NCBI RefSeq assembly: GCF_031624395.1
Contig: NZ_JAMQON010000005.1
Coordinates: 340,358-404,357 of the forward strand
Reading direction: 5' to 3'
Length of the DNA stretch: 64,000 nt
Origin: Halomicroarcula saliterrae
Lineage (GTDB): Archaea > Halobacteriota > Halobacteria > Halobacteriales > Haloarculaceae
The position numbers were made by a program, and so were the translations under genes. Positions 1-8,265 of the stretch are shown piece after piece. Under the pieces are notes generated by a model that was not told the origin of the DNA, searched no databases, and saw only the letters and a program-made list of their open reading frames with translations. Position 1 is the stretch's first letter, and every line of letters begins with the position of its first letter.

Positions 1-2
1 CG

Positions 3-212
3 CCGGTGCTCGTCCTCTACGGTGAGCAGGAAGCGCCCATGGTCAAGCGCCAGGGCGAGCGACTCGCTGCGACTGTTCCTCGGGCGAAGTTAGGCGAGAT
101 ACCAGCTGCGGGCCACCTGCTCAACCAGGACAATCCGCGGGCGTTCAACGAGGCGTGTGGGGCCTTCTTTGCGACTATGGCACCGAGAGGCAGCACCCAC
201 CAGCCGCCGTGA
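3..212 (+). CDS. alpha/beta hydrolase, C-terminal fragment
   Basis: The frame is open at the left window edge, so only the last ~69 residues are present. The segment PVLVLYGEQEAP matches the strand carrying the catalytic acid of alpha/beta hydrolases, and AGHLLNQDNP looks like the loop carrying the catalytic histidine. Substrate cannot be inferred. The GTG at position 6 is probably internal. Confidence 0.7.
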   Translation, partial: PVLVLYGEQEAPMVKRQGERLAATVPRAKLGEIPAAGHLLNQDNPRAFNEACGAFFATMAPRGSTHQPP

Positions 213-257
213 GCGGCGCCTGTCATCAGATGTTCCGTCCGAGCGTAGAGATGAGAC

Positions 258-509
258 TCAGTCGTCGTTGGGTACCCCTTCCGCCACGGCCATCTCGTCG
301 ACCGTCGGGTCGTCTTCGGAGTGGGGGAGCACGAACCGCCTGCGCACGAGGTCTGTAGCGTAGATAGCCGTGCCGAGGATAAATCGGGTCTTCGATTCGA
401 GCGCGTCCTGACTCGACGTGTACAGCGTCGGCGTCGACGCCAACGTCACGACTGTCTGTTCAATACTAATGGCTGTCCCTGTCTGGAAAGGGTACCAGAA
501 GGCGTGCAA
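258..509 (-). CDS. small hypothetical protein
   Basis: This 83-residue ORF has a hydrophobic N-terminal half and an acidic tail (PHSEDDPTVDEMAVAEGVPNDD) typical of haloarchaeal proteins. It lies convergent to the hydrolase and divergent from the ZIP gene. No family is recognised. It could be a spurious ORF or a truncated gene, because no clear promoter or start context is visible. Confidence 0.4.
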   Translation of the reverse strand: MHAFWYPFQTGTAISIEQTVVTLASTPTLYTSSQDALESKTRFILGTAIYATDLVRRRFVLPHSEDDPTVDEMAVAEGVPNDD

Positions 510-522
510 GACATGTCAAGTA

Positions 523-538
523 TTTAGGCCAACCGAAA
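523..538. promoter_or_regulatory. degenerate iron-box (TTAGG-N4-CCGAA)
   Basis: TTAGGCCAACCGAA differs by one base from the TTAGG-N4-CCTAA palindrome seen at the iron promoters further right. It lies about 50 bp upstream of the ZIP transporter start and just upstream of its TATA element, a plausible activator or repressor position. Inference: the ZIP gene may belong to the same metal regulon. Confidence 0.45.
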
Positions 539-557
539 AATGATAGTTAGCATACAT

Positions 558-567
558 AATTATATAC
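558..567 (+). promoter_or_regulatory. TATA element of ZIP gene
   Basis: AATTATATAC is centred about 26 bp before the ATG at 589, which fits a leaderless haloarchaeal transcript starting at or near the start codon. Confidence 0.5.
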
Positions 568-588
568 CGACTACTATATAGATTACTC

Positions 589-1398
589 ATGTCACTGCTG
601 GGAAATTTACTCCTCGTGTTCACCGCGGGGCTGGTAACGGCACTGGCGACAGGTATCGGCGCGCTCCCGTTTTTCGTCATCGGGGAGGTGAGCGACAGGC
701 TGCAGGTCGCGCTGTGGGGGCTCGCGTCGGGCATCATGGTGTCCGCGTCGCTGTTCGGGCTGGTGATGGAGGGGATGGCCGAGGCCGACGGGCGGACCGA
801 TATCTACCTGATGGTCGGTGGGCTGGTCACCGGGGCGGTTCTCGTCGTCGTCGCCGACCGGATTATCTCCGACCACGAGTTCGATCCGGGGACCTACGAG
901 GAGGCAGATTTCAGGAAGCTCGTGCTCATCCTCGGGATTCTCACGGTCCACAGCTTTCCCGAGGGCGTCGCCGTCGGCGTCTCCTTCGCCGAGTTGAACC
1001 TCGCGGGCGGCATCGAGTTCGGCCCGTTCATCGTCCCCGTACTCGCGATATTCATGACGGTCGCCATCTCCATCCACAACGTTCCGGAGGGACTCGCTAT
1101 CTCCATCCCGTTGCGGTCGATGGGCGTCCCGAACTGGCGGATGGTCTGGTGGGCCGTCTTCTCGAGTCTGCCCCAGCCTATCGGCGCCGTACTGGCCTTC
1201 GCGTTCGTCCGCGTCGCACGGGAGTTCCTGCCCGCCGGCTTCGGGTTCGCCGCGGGGGCGATGATATTCCTGGTCGTCTCGGAGTTCATCCCGGAGGCGC
1301 TGGAACACGGGACGGAGCTGGCCGGACGCGGGTACCGGGAACTGACCGTCGGCCTCACCGTCGGGGTGTCGGTGATGGTCCCGCTCGTGGCCGTCTGA
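589..1398 (+). CDS. ZIP-family divalent metal transporter
   Basis: This 269-residue polytopic membrane protein has about eight hydrophobic segments. Two family-defining metal-site motifs are visible: HSFPEGVAVG around residues 121-130 (TM4) and HNVPEGLAIS around 163-172 (TM5). ZIP proteins import Zn2+, Fe2+ or Mn2+ into the cytoplasm. The ATG at 589 fits the TATA spacing. The degenerate iron-box upstream and the iron island 1.3 kb downstream make Fe2+ or Mn2+ import plausible, but metal specificity cannot be read from the sequence. Confidence 0.9.
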   Translation: MSLLGNLLLVFTAGLVTALATGIGALPFFVIGEVSDRLQVALWGLASGIMVSASLFGLVMEGMAEADGRTDIYLMVGGLVTGAVLVVVADRIISDHEFDPGTYEEADFRKLVLILGILTVHSFPEGVAVGVSFAELNLAGGIEFGPFIVPVLAIFMTVAISIHNVPEGLAISIPLRSMGVPNWRMVWWAVFSSLPQPIGAVLAFAFVRVAREFLPAGFGFAAGAMIFLVVSEFIPEALEHGTELAGRGYRELTVGLTVGVSVMVPLVAV

Positions 1399-1534
1399 CC
1401 CGCGATAGCGTTGTCACCTGCGGTCTGTCGAACGCTTCTCCCACCGAATCACCGCGTCCGCCCGCGAGCCGACTGCGTGCAATCGTTGGGTATTACGTAC
1501 GTCGACCGAGAGATGCCGATAGAGCAGTTGTCCG

Positions 1535-2551
1535 ATGAACGAGTCCGGAGAAGCGCCCTCGTCCGACCGGCTAGCCACACTCGTTACCGACGGAGAGCGT
1601 GCGGCGGCGATAGCGTGTCTGGACCGGGTCAGCGCGGCGGGCCCCGAACAGCGCAAGCGGGCACTCCACTCGCTGCGAACCGTCGCGAACGAAGCGCCGG
1701 CGCGCTTCCAGGGACTGGTCACGGCACTGGAGCCGTTTCTGACGGACGAGCAGCGGGCGGTCAGACTGTCCACCGCGAAGTTGCTCGTCGCCGTCGCCGA
1801 GTCGGAACCCGGTGTGGTCCGTCCCGCCGTGGCCGCTGTCGCCCAGCGCCTCGACGACGACGGGGAGTTCTACTACGTCCGGGCCCGGTGTGCCGAGACG
1901 CTGGGCTACGTCGCGCTCGAACACCCCGAAGCTGTCAGTGACCCGGAGACGCTGGCGGACCTGCGTCTCGGGCTGTCGTTCGACGAACCGGAGGTCAAAG
2001 AGAAGTTGGCCAAGGCACTGGCGTACGTCGCACTGGGTGACCCGGAGCGACTCCGACATCAGGTCGGGTCGCTGGCCGACCATCTCGACGACGAGAGCGA
2101 ACTCGTCCGGTACCACCTCTGTACGGCGCTGGTGGCGATAGGCTGTGAGCGGCCGGAGAAGCTGGCAACGGCGGTGGACGCACTCGGGGGCCGGCTGTCC
2201 GACGAGAGTCCGTACGTCCGCGGGCGGGCAGCCGAGGCGCTCGCTGTGTTCGCCGAATCGGACGGGAGTGGCGAGACGTTGCCCGAACTCGACGGCATCG
2301 ACTCGATGGACGGCGAGACGCCGTCGTTTCTCGCTGACCGCGTGCGCTTCCTCCGGCGGCTGAGCCGAGGCGAGGAGCGAGCCGGACCGGAGCCAGCCGA
2401 ACTCGGGACCGTCGAATCGGTCAGAGCGGGGACCGAGGCCGTCGTCGAGTCGATTACCTCCCCTGCCGGTGACGGCGAGTGTCCCCACTGCGGACTCGCG
2501 CTCCCCGAGAAGGGACCCCCGATGTGTCCACGCTGTGGCGCGCCACGCTGA
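1535..2551 (+). CDS. HEAT-repeat protein with C-terminal zinc ribbon
   Basis: This 338-residue protein is built of alpha-helical HEAT/PBS-lyase-like repeats (recurring LAxHLDDESxLVRYHxCxAL patterns, about residues 30-260). It ends in a four-cysteine zinc ribbon, CPHCGLALPEKGPPMCPRCG. Such proteins are scaffolds and no enzymatic role is implied. It is a separate unit between the ZIP gene and the iron island, with no iron-box of its own. A second HEAT protein occurs in the nitrate operon (22387-23229). Confidence 0.8.
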   Translation: MNESGEAPSSDRLATLVTDGERAAAIACLDRVSAAGPEQRKRALHSLRTVANEAPARFQGLVTALEPFLTDEQRAVRLSTAKLLVAVAESEPGVVRPAVAAVAQRLDDDGEFYYVRARCAETLGYVALEHPEAVSDPETLADLRLGLSFDEPEVKEKLAKALAYVALGDPERLRHQVGSLADHLDDESELVRYHLCTALVAIGCERPEKLATAVDALGGRLSDESPYVRGRAAEALAVFAESDGSGETLPELDGIDSMDGETPSFLADRVRFLRRLSRGEERAGPEPAELGTVESVRAGTEAVVESITSPAGDGECPHCGLALPEKGPPMCPRCGAPR

Positions 2552-2657
2552 CCGCCACCGACCGTCGCTGTGGTTCGTGACCGTCTAACAGGAAGGTCCG
2601 GCGGTGCTCTCGACTACCCCACGCAGTAGGTCCTGTGGGCGCCGAGGGGGGAGAGGT

Positions 2658-2673
2658 TTTAGGTTCGCCAAAA
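2658..2673. promoter_or_regulatory. imperfect iron-box A of SBP-1 operon
   Basis: TTAGGTTCGCCAAA is a TTAGG-N4-CCTAA palindrome with one mismatch. Its centre is 36 bp upstream of the perfect box at 2694-2709. The same two-box spacing (37 bp) occurs before the SBP array. Confidence 0.65.
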
Positions 2674-2693
2674 AGTCGAAAGGTCTTAGTCAC

Positions 2694-2709
2694 TTTAGGA
2701 CGGCCTAAA
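2694..2709. promoter_or_regulatory. perfect iron-box B of SBP-1 operon
   Basis: TTTAGGACGGCCTAAA is a 6+6 palindrome ending 5 bp before the ATG at 2714, so it covers the likely transcription start. The motif resembles binding sites of DtxR/IdeR-family iron regulators (SirR or Idr type in haloarchaea). Binding here would block initiation when iron is plentiful. Confidence 0.8.
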
Positions 2710-2713
2710 ATTC

Positions 2714-3856
2714 ATGCACCGTCGGAAGCAACTTCAACGGAGGGCGACGCGGAGAGACTGTCTCAAACACGGAGCCGGGCTCCTGGCCAGCGGGCTGGTC
2801 GCCGGCTGTTCGGACCTGGCCGGACAGACCGAACGTACCGCGACGCCGGGTACAGACCCCTACTCGGTGACGATACCACCGGCCGGCGAGGTGCGCTTCG
2901 AGTCAGTGCCCGAAACCTGGGTCGCCGAGAACGCCAGCTGGGCCGACATGGGGGTCGCACTGGGTGTCGGCAAACCGAGTGCCGTCGTCCTCACCGGCGA
3001 GTATCGGACGTGGCACTACGAGGATATCCCCGGCCTCTCGGCGGGCAAGGACGACGTCACGTCGCTGTGGCAGGACGGCATCACGAAAGAGCGGTTCTAC
3101 GACATCGACGCGGGAGTCCACTTCATCGACCCGAACTACATGACCAACCTGATTCCGAACTGGAAACAGGCCGACGTCGACAGCGTTACTGAGACCGTCG
3201 CTCCGATGTGTGGGAACACGAGCTTCTCGACGTACTCCTGGCACGAGGGGTACCCGTACTTCTCGCTGTACGAAGCCACGGAGAAAGTCGCGAACGTGTT
3301 CAAACGGACGGACCGGTTCGAGGCGCTCCGGACGTTCCACGACGAGACGATCGGCGGTATCCGAGAGCGGCTTCCACCGAAGAGCGAGCGGCCCGAAATC
3401 GCGCTGCTCTCGCCGGGGTCGACGGAGCCAAAGAAGTTCTACCCCTACCGCATCGGCGAGCGGACCGCCTACAAACACTGGCGCGACCTCGGGGTCGGCG
3501 ACGCCCTGGCGGGCTCCGACATCGAGAGCTTCACCTCCGACCGCGGGTCCATCGATTACGAGCCGCTGCTGGATATCGACCCCGAGATGCTGTTTTTCTA
3601 CACCGACGAGCACCGGACCCGCGACGAGTTCCGGGAGACGTATCTCTCCTTCCTCCGGGAGGACGCCACGGCGAGTCAGCTGACCGCGGTCCAGAACGGG
3701 GACGTGTATCCCGCCGGTGGGATGTACCAGGGGCCGATAAGCAACCTCTCGAAGACCGAACGGGCGGCGCGGCAGCTGTTCGGCGAGGAGTTCGGTGAGA
3801 ACGAACGGCTGTACGACCGCCAGCGGCTCGGTGACATCGTCAGCGGTGAGCTCTGA
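2714..3856 (+). CDS. iron/siderophore ABC substrate-binding lipoprotein (SBP-1)
   Basis: This 380-residue FepB/FhuD-type solute receptor begins with a Tat-lipoprotein signal: RRDCLKHGAGLLASGLVAGC, with the lipobox cysteine at about residue 33. The protein should be lipid-anchored outside the membrane and deliver a ferric chelate to the permease encoded at 4802. Family landmarks are LTAVQNGDVYPAGG, YQGPISNL and the closing YDRQRLGDIV. It most resembles SBP-6 and SBP-7 (shared WADMGVALG and YSLYEA-type segments). The ATG at 2714 lies directly behind an iron-box, so iron-repressed, near-leaderless expression is likely. Substrate identity is unknown. Confidence 0.88.
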   Translation: MHRRKQLQRRATRRDCLKHGAGLLASGLVAGCSDLAGQTERTATPGTDPYSVTIPPAGEVRFESVPETWVAENASWADMGVALGVGKPSAVVLTGEYRTWHYEDIPGLSAGKDDVTSLWQDGITKERFYDIDAGVHFIDPNYMTNLIPNWKQADVDSVTETVAPMCGNTSFSTYSWHEGYPYFSLYEATEKVANVFKRTDRFEALRTFHDETIGGIRERLPPKSERPEIALLSPGSTEPKKFYPYRIGERTAYKHWRDLGVGDALAGSDIESFTSDRGSIDYEPLLDIDPEMLFFYTDEHRTRDEFRETYLSFLREDATASQLTAVQNGDVYPAGGMYQGPISNLSKTERAARQLFGEEFGENERLYDRQRLGDIVSGEL

Positions 3857-3858
3857 CC

Positions 3859-4812
3859 ATGGGAGGAAGCTACGACCACGAGGTCGCCATCGTCGGCGGC
3901 GGTCCGGCCGGCTGTTCGGCCGGCGTGTTCTGTGCCCGCGCGGGTCTGGAGACGGTCATCTTCGACAGGGGTCGCTCCTCGCTGCAACGGTGTGCGCATC
4001 TGGAGAACTACCTCGGCTTCCCCGACGGAATCGATATCGAGACCCTGTACGACCTGTTTCACGACCACGCCGAGCAGGCCGGCTGTGAACTCCGGGCGGA
4101 GATGGTCGAGTCACTCGACCACGCGGAGGGCGGGCGGGGATTCTCGGTACACCTGCAGGACCGGGCGGCGGTCACCGCCCGTCGCGTCGTCGCGGCGACC
4201 CGATACGACGGGTCGTACATGCGCGGGCTCGGCGACGACGACGCGATGTTCGAGACGACCGAGCGCGACGGCGAGACCACCGAATCCTTCGACCGGAGCT
4301 ACGCCAACCACGACGGGACGACGGCGGTCCCGAACCTCTACGTGGCGTCGCCCTCGGAGGAGTCACAGCAGGCCATCGTCGCGGCCGGGCGCGGTGCGCG
4401 AGTGGCCGGTGAGGTTATCACCGACGCGCGGGTCGACGACGGCTGGTGGGAGGCCGTCGCCGACGGCGTCGACTGGGTCCGCCGCGAGGCGGAACTGGAC
4501 GACGAGTGGGGCGACCGGGAGGCGTGGGTCGAGTGGTTCGACGAGTACTACGGTCCCGGCGCCCCGGTCGAACCCGATTCCGAGCGGTTCGACCGCGTCC
4601 GGACGGCGGCGCTCGACGACTCGCTCTCGTCGTACATCGGCCCGGCCGAGCGAGCGGCCCGCGCCGAGAGCGGGCAGGCGGCTCTGGCCGGCCATCTCGA
4701 CGCCGAGGCGGTCGTCGCCGGCTGTGACGAGGGCGCGCTGCTCGACGCGATGGACGACGACCGCATCGCGGCGTATCTCCACGGCGGGGAGGTGAGTAGC
4801 CATGGCCAGTGA
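3859..4812 (+). CDS. FAD/NAD(P)-dependent oxidoreductase, thioredoxin-reductase-like
   Basis: This 317-residue protein opens with a dinucleotide-binding fold, VAIVGGGPAGCSAGVFCARA (GxGPAG around residues 12-17). The next segment, RGRSSLQRCAHLENYLGFPDGID, resembles thioredoxin-reductase-like flavoproteins. The redox-active CxxC pair of true thioredoxin reductase is not evident. The C-terminal ~100 residues are acidic and specific to this protein. It starts 2 bp after the SBP-1 stop and overlaps the permease gene by 11 bp, so it belongs to the uptake operon. Inference: it could reduce the ferric chelate in the cytoplasm to release iron. Confidence 0.75.
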   Translation: MGGSYDHEVAIVGGGPAGCSAGVFCARAGLETVIFDRGRSSLQRCAHLENYLGFPDGIDIETLYDLFHDHAEQAGCELRAEMVESLDHAEGGRGFSVHLQDRAAVTARRVVAATRYDGSYMRGLGDDDAMFETTERDGETTESFDRSYANHDGTTAVPNLYVASPSEESQQAIVAAGRGARVAGEVITDARVDDGWWEAVADGVDWVRREAELDDEWGDREAWVEWFDEYYGPGAPVEPDSERFDRVRTAALDDSLSSYIGPAERAARAESGQAALAGHLDAEAVVAGCDEGALLDAMDDDRIAAYLHGGEVSSHGQ

Positions 4813-5929
4813 GACGGCGAGTTCGACACCGCCGACCCGTCGGGAACGGTGGCTGGGCTGGTTCGACGGCTCGCTGGCGACGCTCTGTCTGGGGAGTCTG
4901 GCGGTCATCGTCGGCGGGGGGCTTCTCCAGGTGAGCCACGGCACCTACTCGATGACCATCGTCGAAGCGTGGCAGGCGGTGTTCAACCCGAACGTCGTCT
5001 TCAGTCTGCGGGCCTGGGACGCGTTTATCTGGGGGATGAAGATGCCCGAGATGAGCACGGAGAGTCTCATCGTCTGGAACATCCGTCTGCCGCGGGTGTT
5101 CGTCGCAATGCTCGTGGGGATGAATCTGGCCGTCTCGGGCGCTATCTTCCAGGCGGTCACCCGCAACGAACTCGCGAGCCCGTTCATCCTCGGCGTCTCT
5201 TCGGGGGCCGGGCTGATGATTCTGCTCACGCTGGTCCTGTTCACCGGGATGGCCGCGTTCCTCCCGCTGGCCGCGGCCCTCGGCGGCGCCGTCGCCTTCC
5301 TCATCGTCTACATCATCGCGTGGAAGAACGGCACCTCGCCCGTCAGGCTCGTGCTGGCGGGGGTCATCGTGGGGACCATCTTCAGCTCGTTCCAGACGGC
5401 GCTGTTCTTCTTCGCCGACGATATCGGTGTCGTCCAGAGCGCTATCGCGTGGACCACCGGCTCGCTGACCGGCACCGACTGGGAACAGGTGCGGATGGCG
5501 CTGCCCTGGACGGTCGTCGCGATGGGGCTCGCCCTGATCGGGTCTCGACAGCTGAACGTCCTGCTGCTGGGCGAGAAGACGGCCAAATCACTCGGGATGT
5601 CCGTCGAGAAGGTCCGCTTTGCCCTCTCGGGCGTCGCCGTGCTCGCGGCCGCCGCGAGTATCGCCGTCGCCGGCATCGTCGGCTTCGTCGGCCTCATCGT
5701 CCCGCACATGGTGCGCAACATCGTCGGCAGCGACTACAGGAGGCTCATCGTCGGGTGTGCGTTCGCCGGCCCGGCGCTGATGGTCGGGGCCGACGTCGGC
5801 GCCCGCCTCGGCATGAGCGTCCTCGTCGGGTCGGAGACGCAGATTCCGGTCGGCATCGTGACCGGTCTGGTCGGCGGCCCGTACTTCCTCTACCTGATGC
5901 GCAAGCAGGACGAGATGGGTGAGATCTGA
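4802..5929 (+). CDS. FecCD-family iron ABC transporter permease
   Basis: This 375-residue membrane protein has about nine or ten hydrophobic helices and classic FecCD signatures: WNIRLPRVFVAMLVGMNLAVSGAIFQ near residue 95 and the coupling-helix region AGIVGFVGLIVPHMVRNIVG near 290. It would form a homodimeric channel for a ferric siderophore, heme or corrinoid. It is the only permease in the window although seven SBPs surround it, so several receptors may share it. It overlaps the ATPase gene at one base (TGATG). Confidence 0.93.
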   Translation: MASETASSTPPTRRERWLGWFDGSLATLCLGSLAVIVGGGLLQVSHGTYSMTIVEAWQAVFNPNVVFSLRAWDAFIWGMKMPEMSTESLIVWNIRLPRVFVAMLVGMNLAVSGAIFQAVTRNELASPFILGVSSGAGLMILLTLVLFTGMAAFLPLAAALGGAVAFLIVYIIAWKNGTSPVRLVLAGVIVGTIFSSFQTALFFFADDIGVVQSAIAWTTGSLTGTDWEQVRMALPWTVVAMGLALIGSRQLNVLLLGEKTAKSLGMSVEKVRFALSGVAVLAAAASIAVAGIVGFVGLIVPHMVRNIVGSDYRRLIVGCAFAGPALMVGADVGARLGMSVLVGSETQIPVGIVTGLVGGPYFLYLMRKQDEMGEI

Positions 5930-6831
5930 TGGCCGAGAACGCCCTCGAATCCGGCCGGGGCGGAAGCGGTGCGGAGAGCGGAGCGGACGGCTCTCTCACG
6001 GGCGAGGAACTGGTCTTACAGTACCCCGGGACCGACGAGCCCGTCGTCGACGGGGAGTCGATTACCGCCGGCAGTGGCGCCGTCACGGCCCTCGTCGGTC
6101 CGAACGGCTCGGGGAAGAGCACGCTCCTGAAAGGGCTGGCTGACCAGCTCACCCCCACAGAGGGTTCGGTAGTCGTCGACGGACGGGATATCCGGTCGCT
6201 CGGGACGAAAGAACTGGCCCGCAAGCTGGGGTTGCTCTCACAGGAGAGCACCTCGCCGGATAGCATCACGGTCGAGGAGTTGGTCTACCACGGCCGGTAC
6301 CCCCACCGCGGGTTCTTCGAGAGCGTCACCGAAGACGACGAGGCCGCCGTCGACCGGGCGATAGCGCTCGCGGGGTGTGACCACCTCCGCGACCGCGAGG
6401 TCGGCCAGCTTTCGGGCGGTCAGAAGCAACTGGCGTGGATCGCGATGGTACTCGCCCAGGAGACCGACGTGTTGTTGCTCGACGAGCCGACCACCTTCCT
6501 CGACCTGCACCACCAGCTTGCGGTGATGGAGATAATCGAGACGCTGCGCGAAGAGAGCGAGATTACGGTCGTCGTCGTCCTGCACGACATCCAGCAGGCG
6601 GCCCGGCTCGCCGACGAGATGGTCGCGCTCAGAGACGGCGAGATTCAGGCCCGCGGCACGCCCGAGGAAGTCGTCACCGAAGCGCTCCTCGCGGAGGTGT
6701 TCGAGATAGAGGCCGAGGTCGACCTGACACCGCGGGGACCGCGCATCGAACCGCTCCGCCCCCGTCGCGGCGGTGACGAGGCCCCGGGAACTGACGACCC
6801 CGTCGCCCGGAGCGACGGCGGAGGCGGGTGA
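5929..6831 (+). CDS. iron ABC transporter ATPase (FecE/FepC type)
   Basis: This 300-residue ATPase contains a Walker A GPNGSGKST at 57-65, a Q-loop at LLSQES, the signature LSGGQKQ near 161-167, Walker B VLLLDEP near 181-187 and the switch histidine in VVLHD near 216. The C-terminal ~50 residues are a polar extension rich in Arg/Gly/Asp. It powers the permease encoded just upstream. The small ORF at 6773 overlaps its 3-prime end in another frame. Confidence 0.94.
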   Translation: MAENALESGRGGSGAESGADGSLTGEELVLQYPGTDEPVVDGESITAGSGAVTALVGPNGSGKSTLLKGLADQLTPTEGSVVVDGRDIRSLGTKELARKLGLLSQESTSPDSITVEELVYHGRYPHRGFFESVTEDDEAAVDRAIALAGCDHLRDREVGQLSGGQKQLAWIAMVLAQETDVLLLDEPTTFLDLHHQLAVMEIIETLREESEITVVVVLHDIQQAARLADEMVALRDGEIQARGTPEEVVTEALLAEVFEIEAEVDLTPRGPRIEPLRPRRGGDEAPGTDDPVARSDGGGG

Positions 6832-7024
6832 TGGCCTCGTCGGAGCCGTTCGAGACCGACTGGACGCCTACCACGAGCGGGTCTCGCGGTCGCTGGCCCG
6901 CCTGTTCCGGAGCGACGGCCTCGGGCTCTACGCCAAGCTCTGGGGCGTCCGGACGGGCGAAATCGAGGCGCTGCCCGAGGCGTTCCTCGAACGCACCACG
7001 GGCACCGTCGGGAGCGAACCGTAG
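6773..7024 (+). CDS. small hypothetical protein at end of iron operon
   Basis: The frame carries a plausible helical protein (DGLVGAVRDRLDAYHERVSRSLARLF, then GLYAKLWGVRTGEIEALPEAFLERTTG). The GTG start at 6773 lies 59 bp inside the ATPase gene. No ATG is available in frame, so a GTG start or translational coupling is likely. An alternative ORF from 6828 is Ser/Arg-rich and looks like a shadow. Its place in the operon suggests an accessory role in siderophore handling, but no family is recognised. Confidence 0.55.
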   Translation: MTRPRELTTPSPGATAEAGDGLVGAVRDRLDAYHERVSRSLARLFRSDGLGLYAKLWGVRTGEIEALPEAFLERTTGTVGSEP

Positions 7025-7025
7025 G

Positions 7026-7041
7026 TTTAGGCTTGCCTAAG
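7026..7041. promoter_or_regulatory. iron-box A of SBP array
   Basis: TTAGGCTTGCCTAA is an exact TTAGG-N4-CCTAA palindrome just after the upstream operon and 5-prime of the TATA element of the array. Confidence 0.8.
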
Positions 7042-7051
7042 AACCGAAGTG

Positions 7052-7060
7052 TTTTTATAA
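7052..7060 (+). promoter_or_regulatory. TATA element of SBP array
   Basis: TTTTTATAA lies between the two iron-boxes, about 25 bp before the ATG at 7081. The layout suggests a leaderless mRNA repressed by regulator dimers on both sides of the TATA. Confidence 0.6.
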
Positions 7061-7062
7061 TT

Positions 7063-7078
7063 TTTAGGCTAGCCTAAA
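7063..7078. promoter_or_regulatory. iron-box B of SBP array
   Basis: TTTAGGCTAGCCTAAA is a perfect 16-bp palindrome ending 2 bp before the start codon of SBP-2. It is the best match to the consensus in the window and covers the likely transcription start. Confidence 0.85.
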
Positions 7079-7080
7079 AT

Positions 7081-8265
7081 ATGGCCCACGAGAACAGTGG
7101 AAGAACGCGCAGAGAGACGCTGCAATACGGCGGGGCGGTCGCCGCCGGCCTCGGACTGGCGGGCTGTGCCGACTTCGTCGGCCAGTCCGGCGAGGGAACC
7201 CCGACTAGCGGGGGGAGCTACTCGGTGACGCTGTCACCGATGGGTACGGTCGCGTTCGACGCCGTCCCCGAAACCGTCTTCACCGTCTTCCCGCAGTACG
7301 CGGACATGGCGGTGTCGCTCGGGCACGGCGACGCCGTCAACGCAGTCTACGTCCCGGAGATGTCGGGGACGACGATGAACCACTACTACCGGCATCTCGA
7401 CGGGGTCTCGTTCGACTGGGAGAACCTCCACGACCCACTGAGCGATGGCCTCTCTCGGGAGTTGCTGTTCGAGCTCGACAGCGACGTTCACCTCGCCGAC
7501 CCGGCGTGGGCCTCGACCCAGCAAAACTGGGACCGGGGCGATATCGAGGAGGTCGAGACCCAGATCGGGCCGTGGTTCGGTAACTTCTACAGCGGGACAC
7601 GGGCCTCGCCGCCGGAGGGCTACGATGACTACGAGTACTACGACCTGTGGGAGCTGTTCGAGGGTGTCGCAGGTGTCTTCGATGCACACGAGCGGTACGA
7701 GGCCCTCGAACAGGTCCACACAGACCTCGTAGACACCGTGCAGCGGGACCTGCCGCCGGAGGACGAACGGCCGACCGCGGTGCGTGTGTCTATCGCCGGT
7801 GACGGGGAGTCCTTTTACACGTACCATCTCAACAAACCCGGCTACTGGCTGGCCGACACTCGACCGCTGGGGGCGGTCGACGCCTTCGCCGAGGAGGACT
7901 GGGGGAGCCTCTGGGGACAGGTCGACTTCGAGACGATGGCCGAAGCCGACCCCGACGCGATCTTCCATCTGTGGGGGTTGACGCCGTCCCGGAGCATGAG
8001 CGAGATGCGAGCGACACTCAGAGACCACCCCGTCGGCAGCGACCTGACCGCGGTACAGAACGACCGGGTGTACGCACAGGGGATGCGGTATCAGGGCCCG
8101 ATAATGAATCTCTTCCAGATAGAGATGGGCGCCAAACAGCTCTACCCCGAGGTCTTCGGCGAGTGGCCGACCTACGAGGACGGCGACGGGTATCCGGAAC
8201 TCCCCGAAGACGAGCAGCTGTTCGACCGCCAGCGAGTCGCGGACATCATCGACGGAGACATCTAA
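7081..8265 (+). CDS. iron/siderophore SBP, Tat lipoprotein (SBP-2)
   Basis: First of six tandem paralogs, 394 residues. The Tat-lipobox signal is RRETLQYGGAVAAGLGLAGC, with the lipidated cysteine near residue 30. It keeps the FepB-like landmarks YADMAVSLGHGD, LTAVQNDRVYAQG, YQGPIMNLFQ and FDRQRVADII. Like SBP-5 it carries a wide central loop (TRASPPEGYDDYEYYDLWELF), which may alter ligand recognition. Its stop overlaps the next start (TAATG), so all six genes are probably translated from one mRNA. Confidence 0.87.
   Translation: MAHENSGRTRRETLQYGGAVAAGLGLAGCADFVGQSGEGTPTSGGSYSVTLSPMGTVAFDAVPETVFTVFPQYADMAVSLGHGDAVNAVYVPEMSGTTMNHYYRHLDGVSFDWENLHDPLSDGLSRELLFELDSDVHLADPAWASTQQNWDRGDIEEVETQIGPWFGNFYSGTRASPPEGYDDYEYYDLWELFEGVAGVFDAHERYEALEQVHTDLVDTVQRDLPPEDERPTAVRVSIAGDGESFYTYHLNKPGYWLADTRPLGAVDAFAEEDWGSLWGQVDFETMAEADPDAIFHLWGLTPSRSMSEMRATLRDHPVGSDLTAVQNDRVYAQGMRYQGPIMNLFQIEMGAKQLYPEVFGEWPTYEDGDGYPELPEDEQLFDRQRVADIIDGDI

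Noticed and set aside
7971..8264. N-terminal extension of SBP-3 into SBP-2
   Set aside because: The extension lacks protein-like character, while ATG 8265 gives a perfect Tat-lipobox signal and a TAATG overlap.
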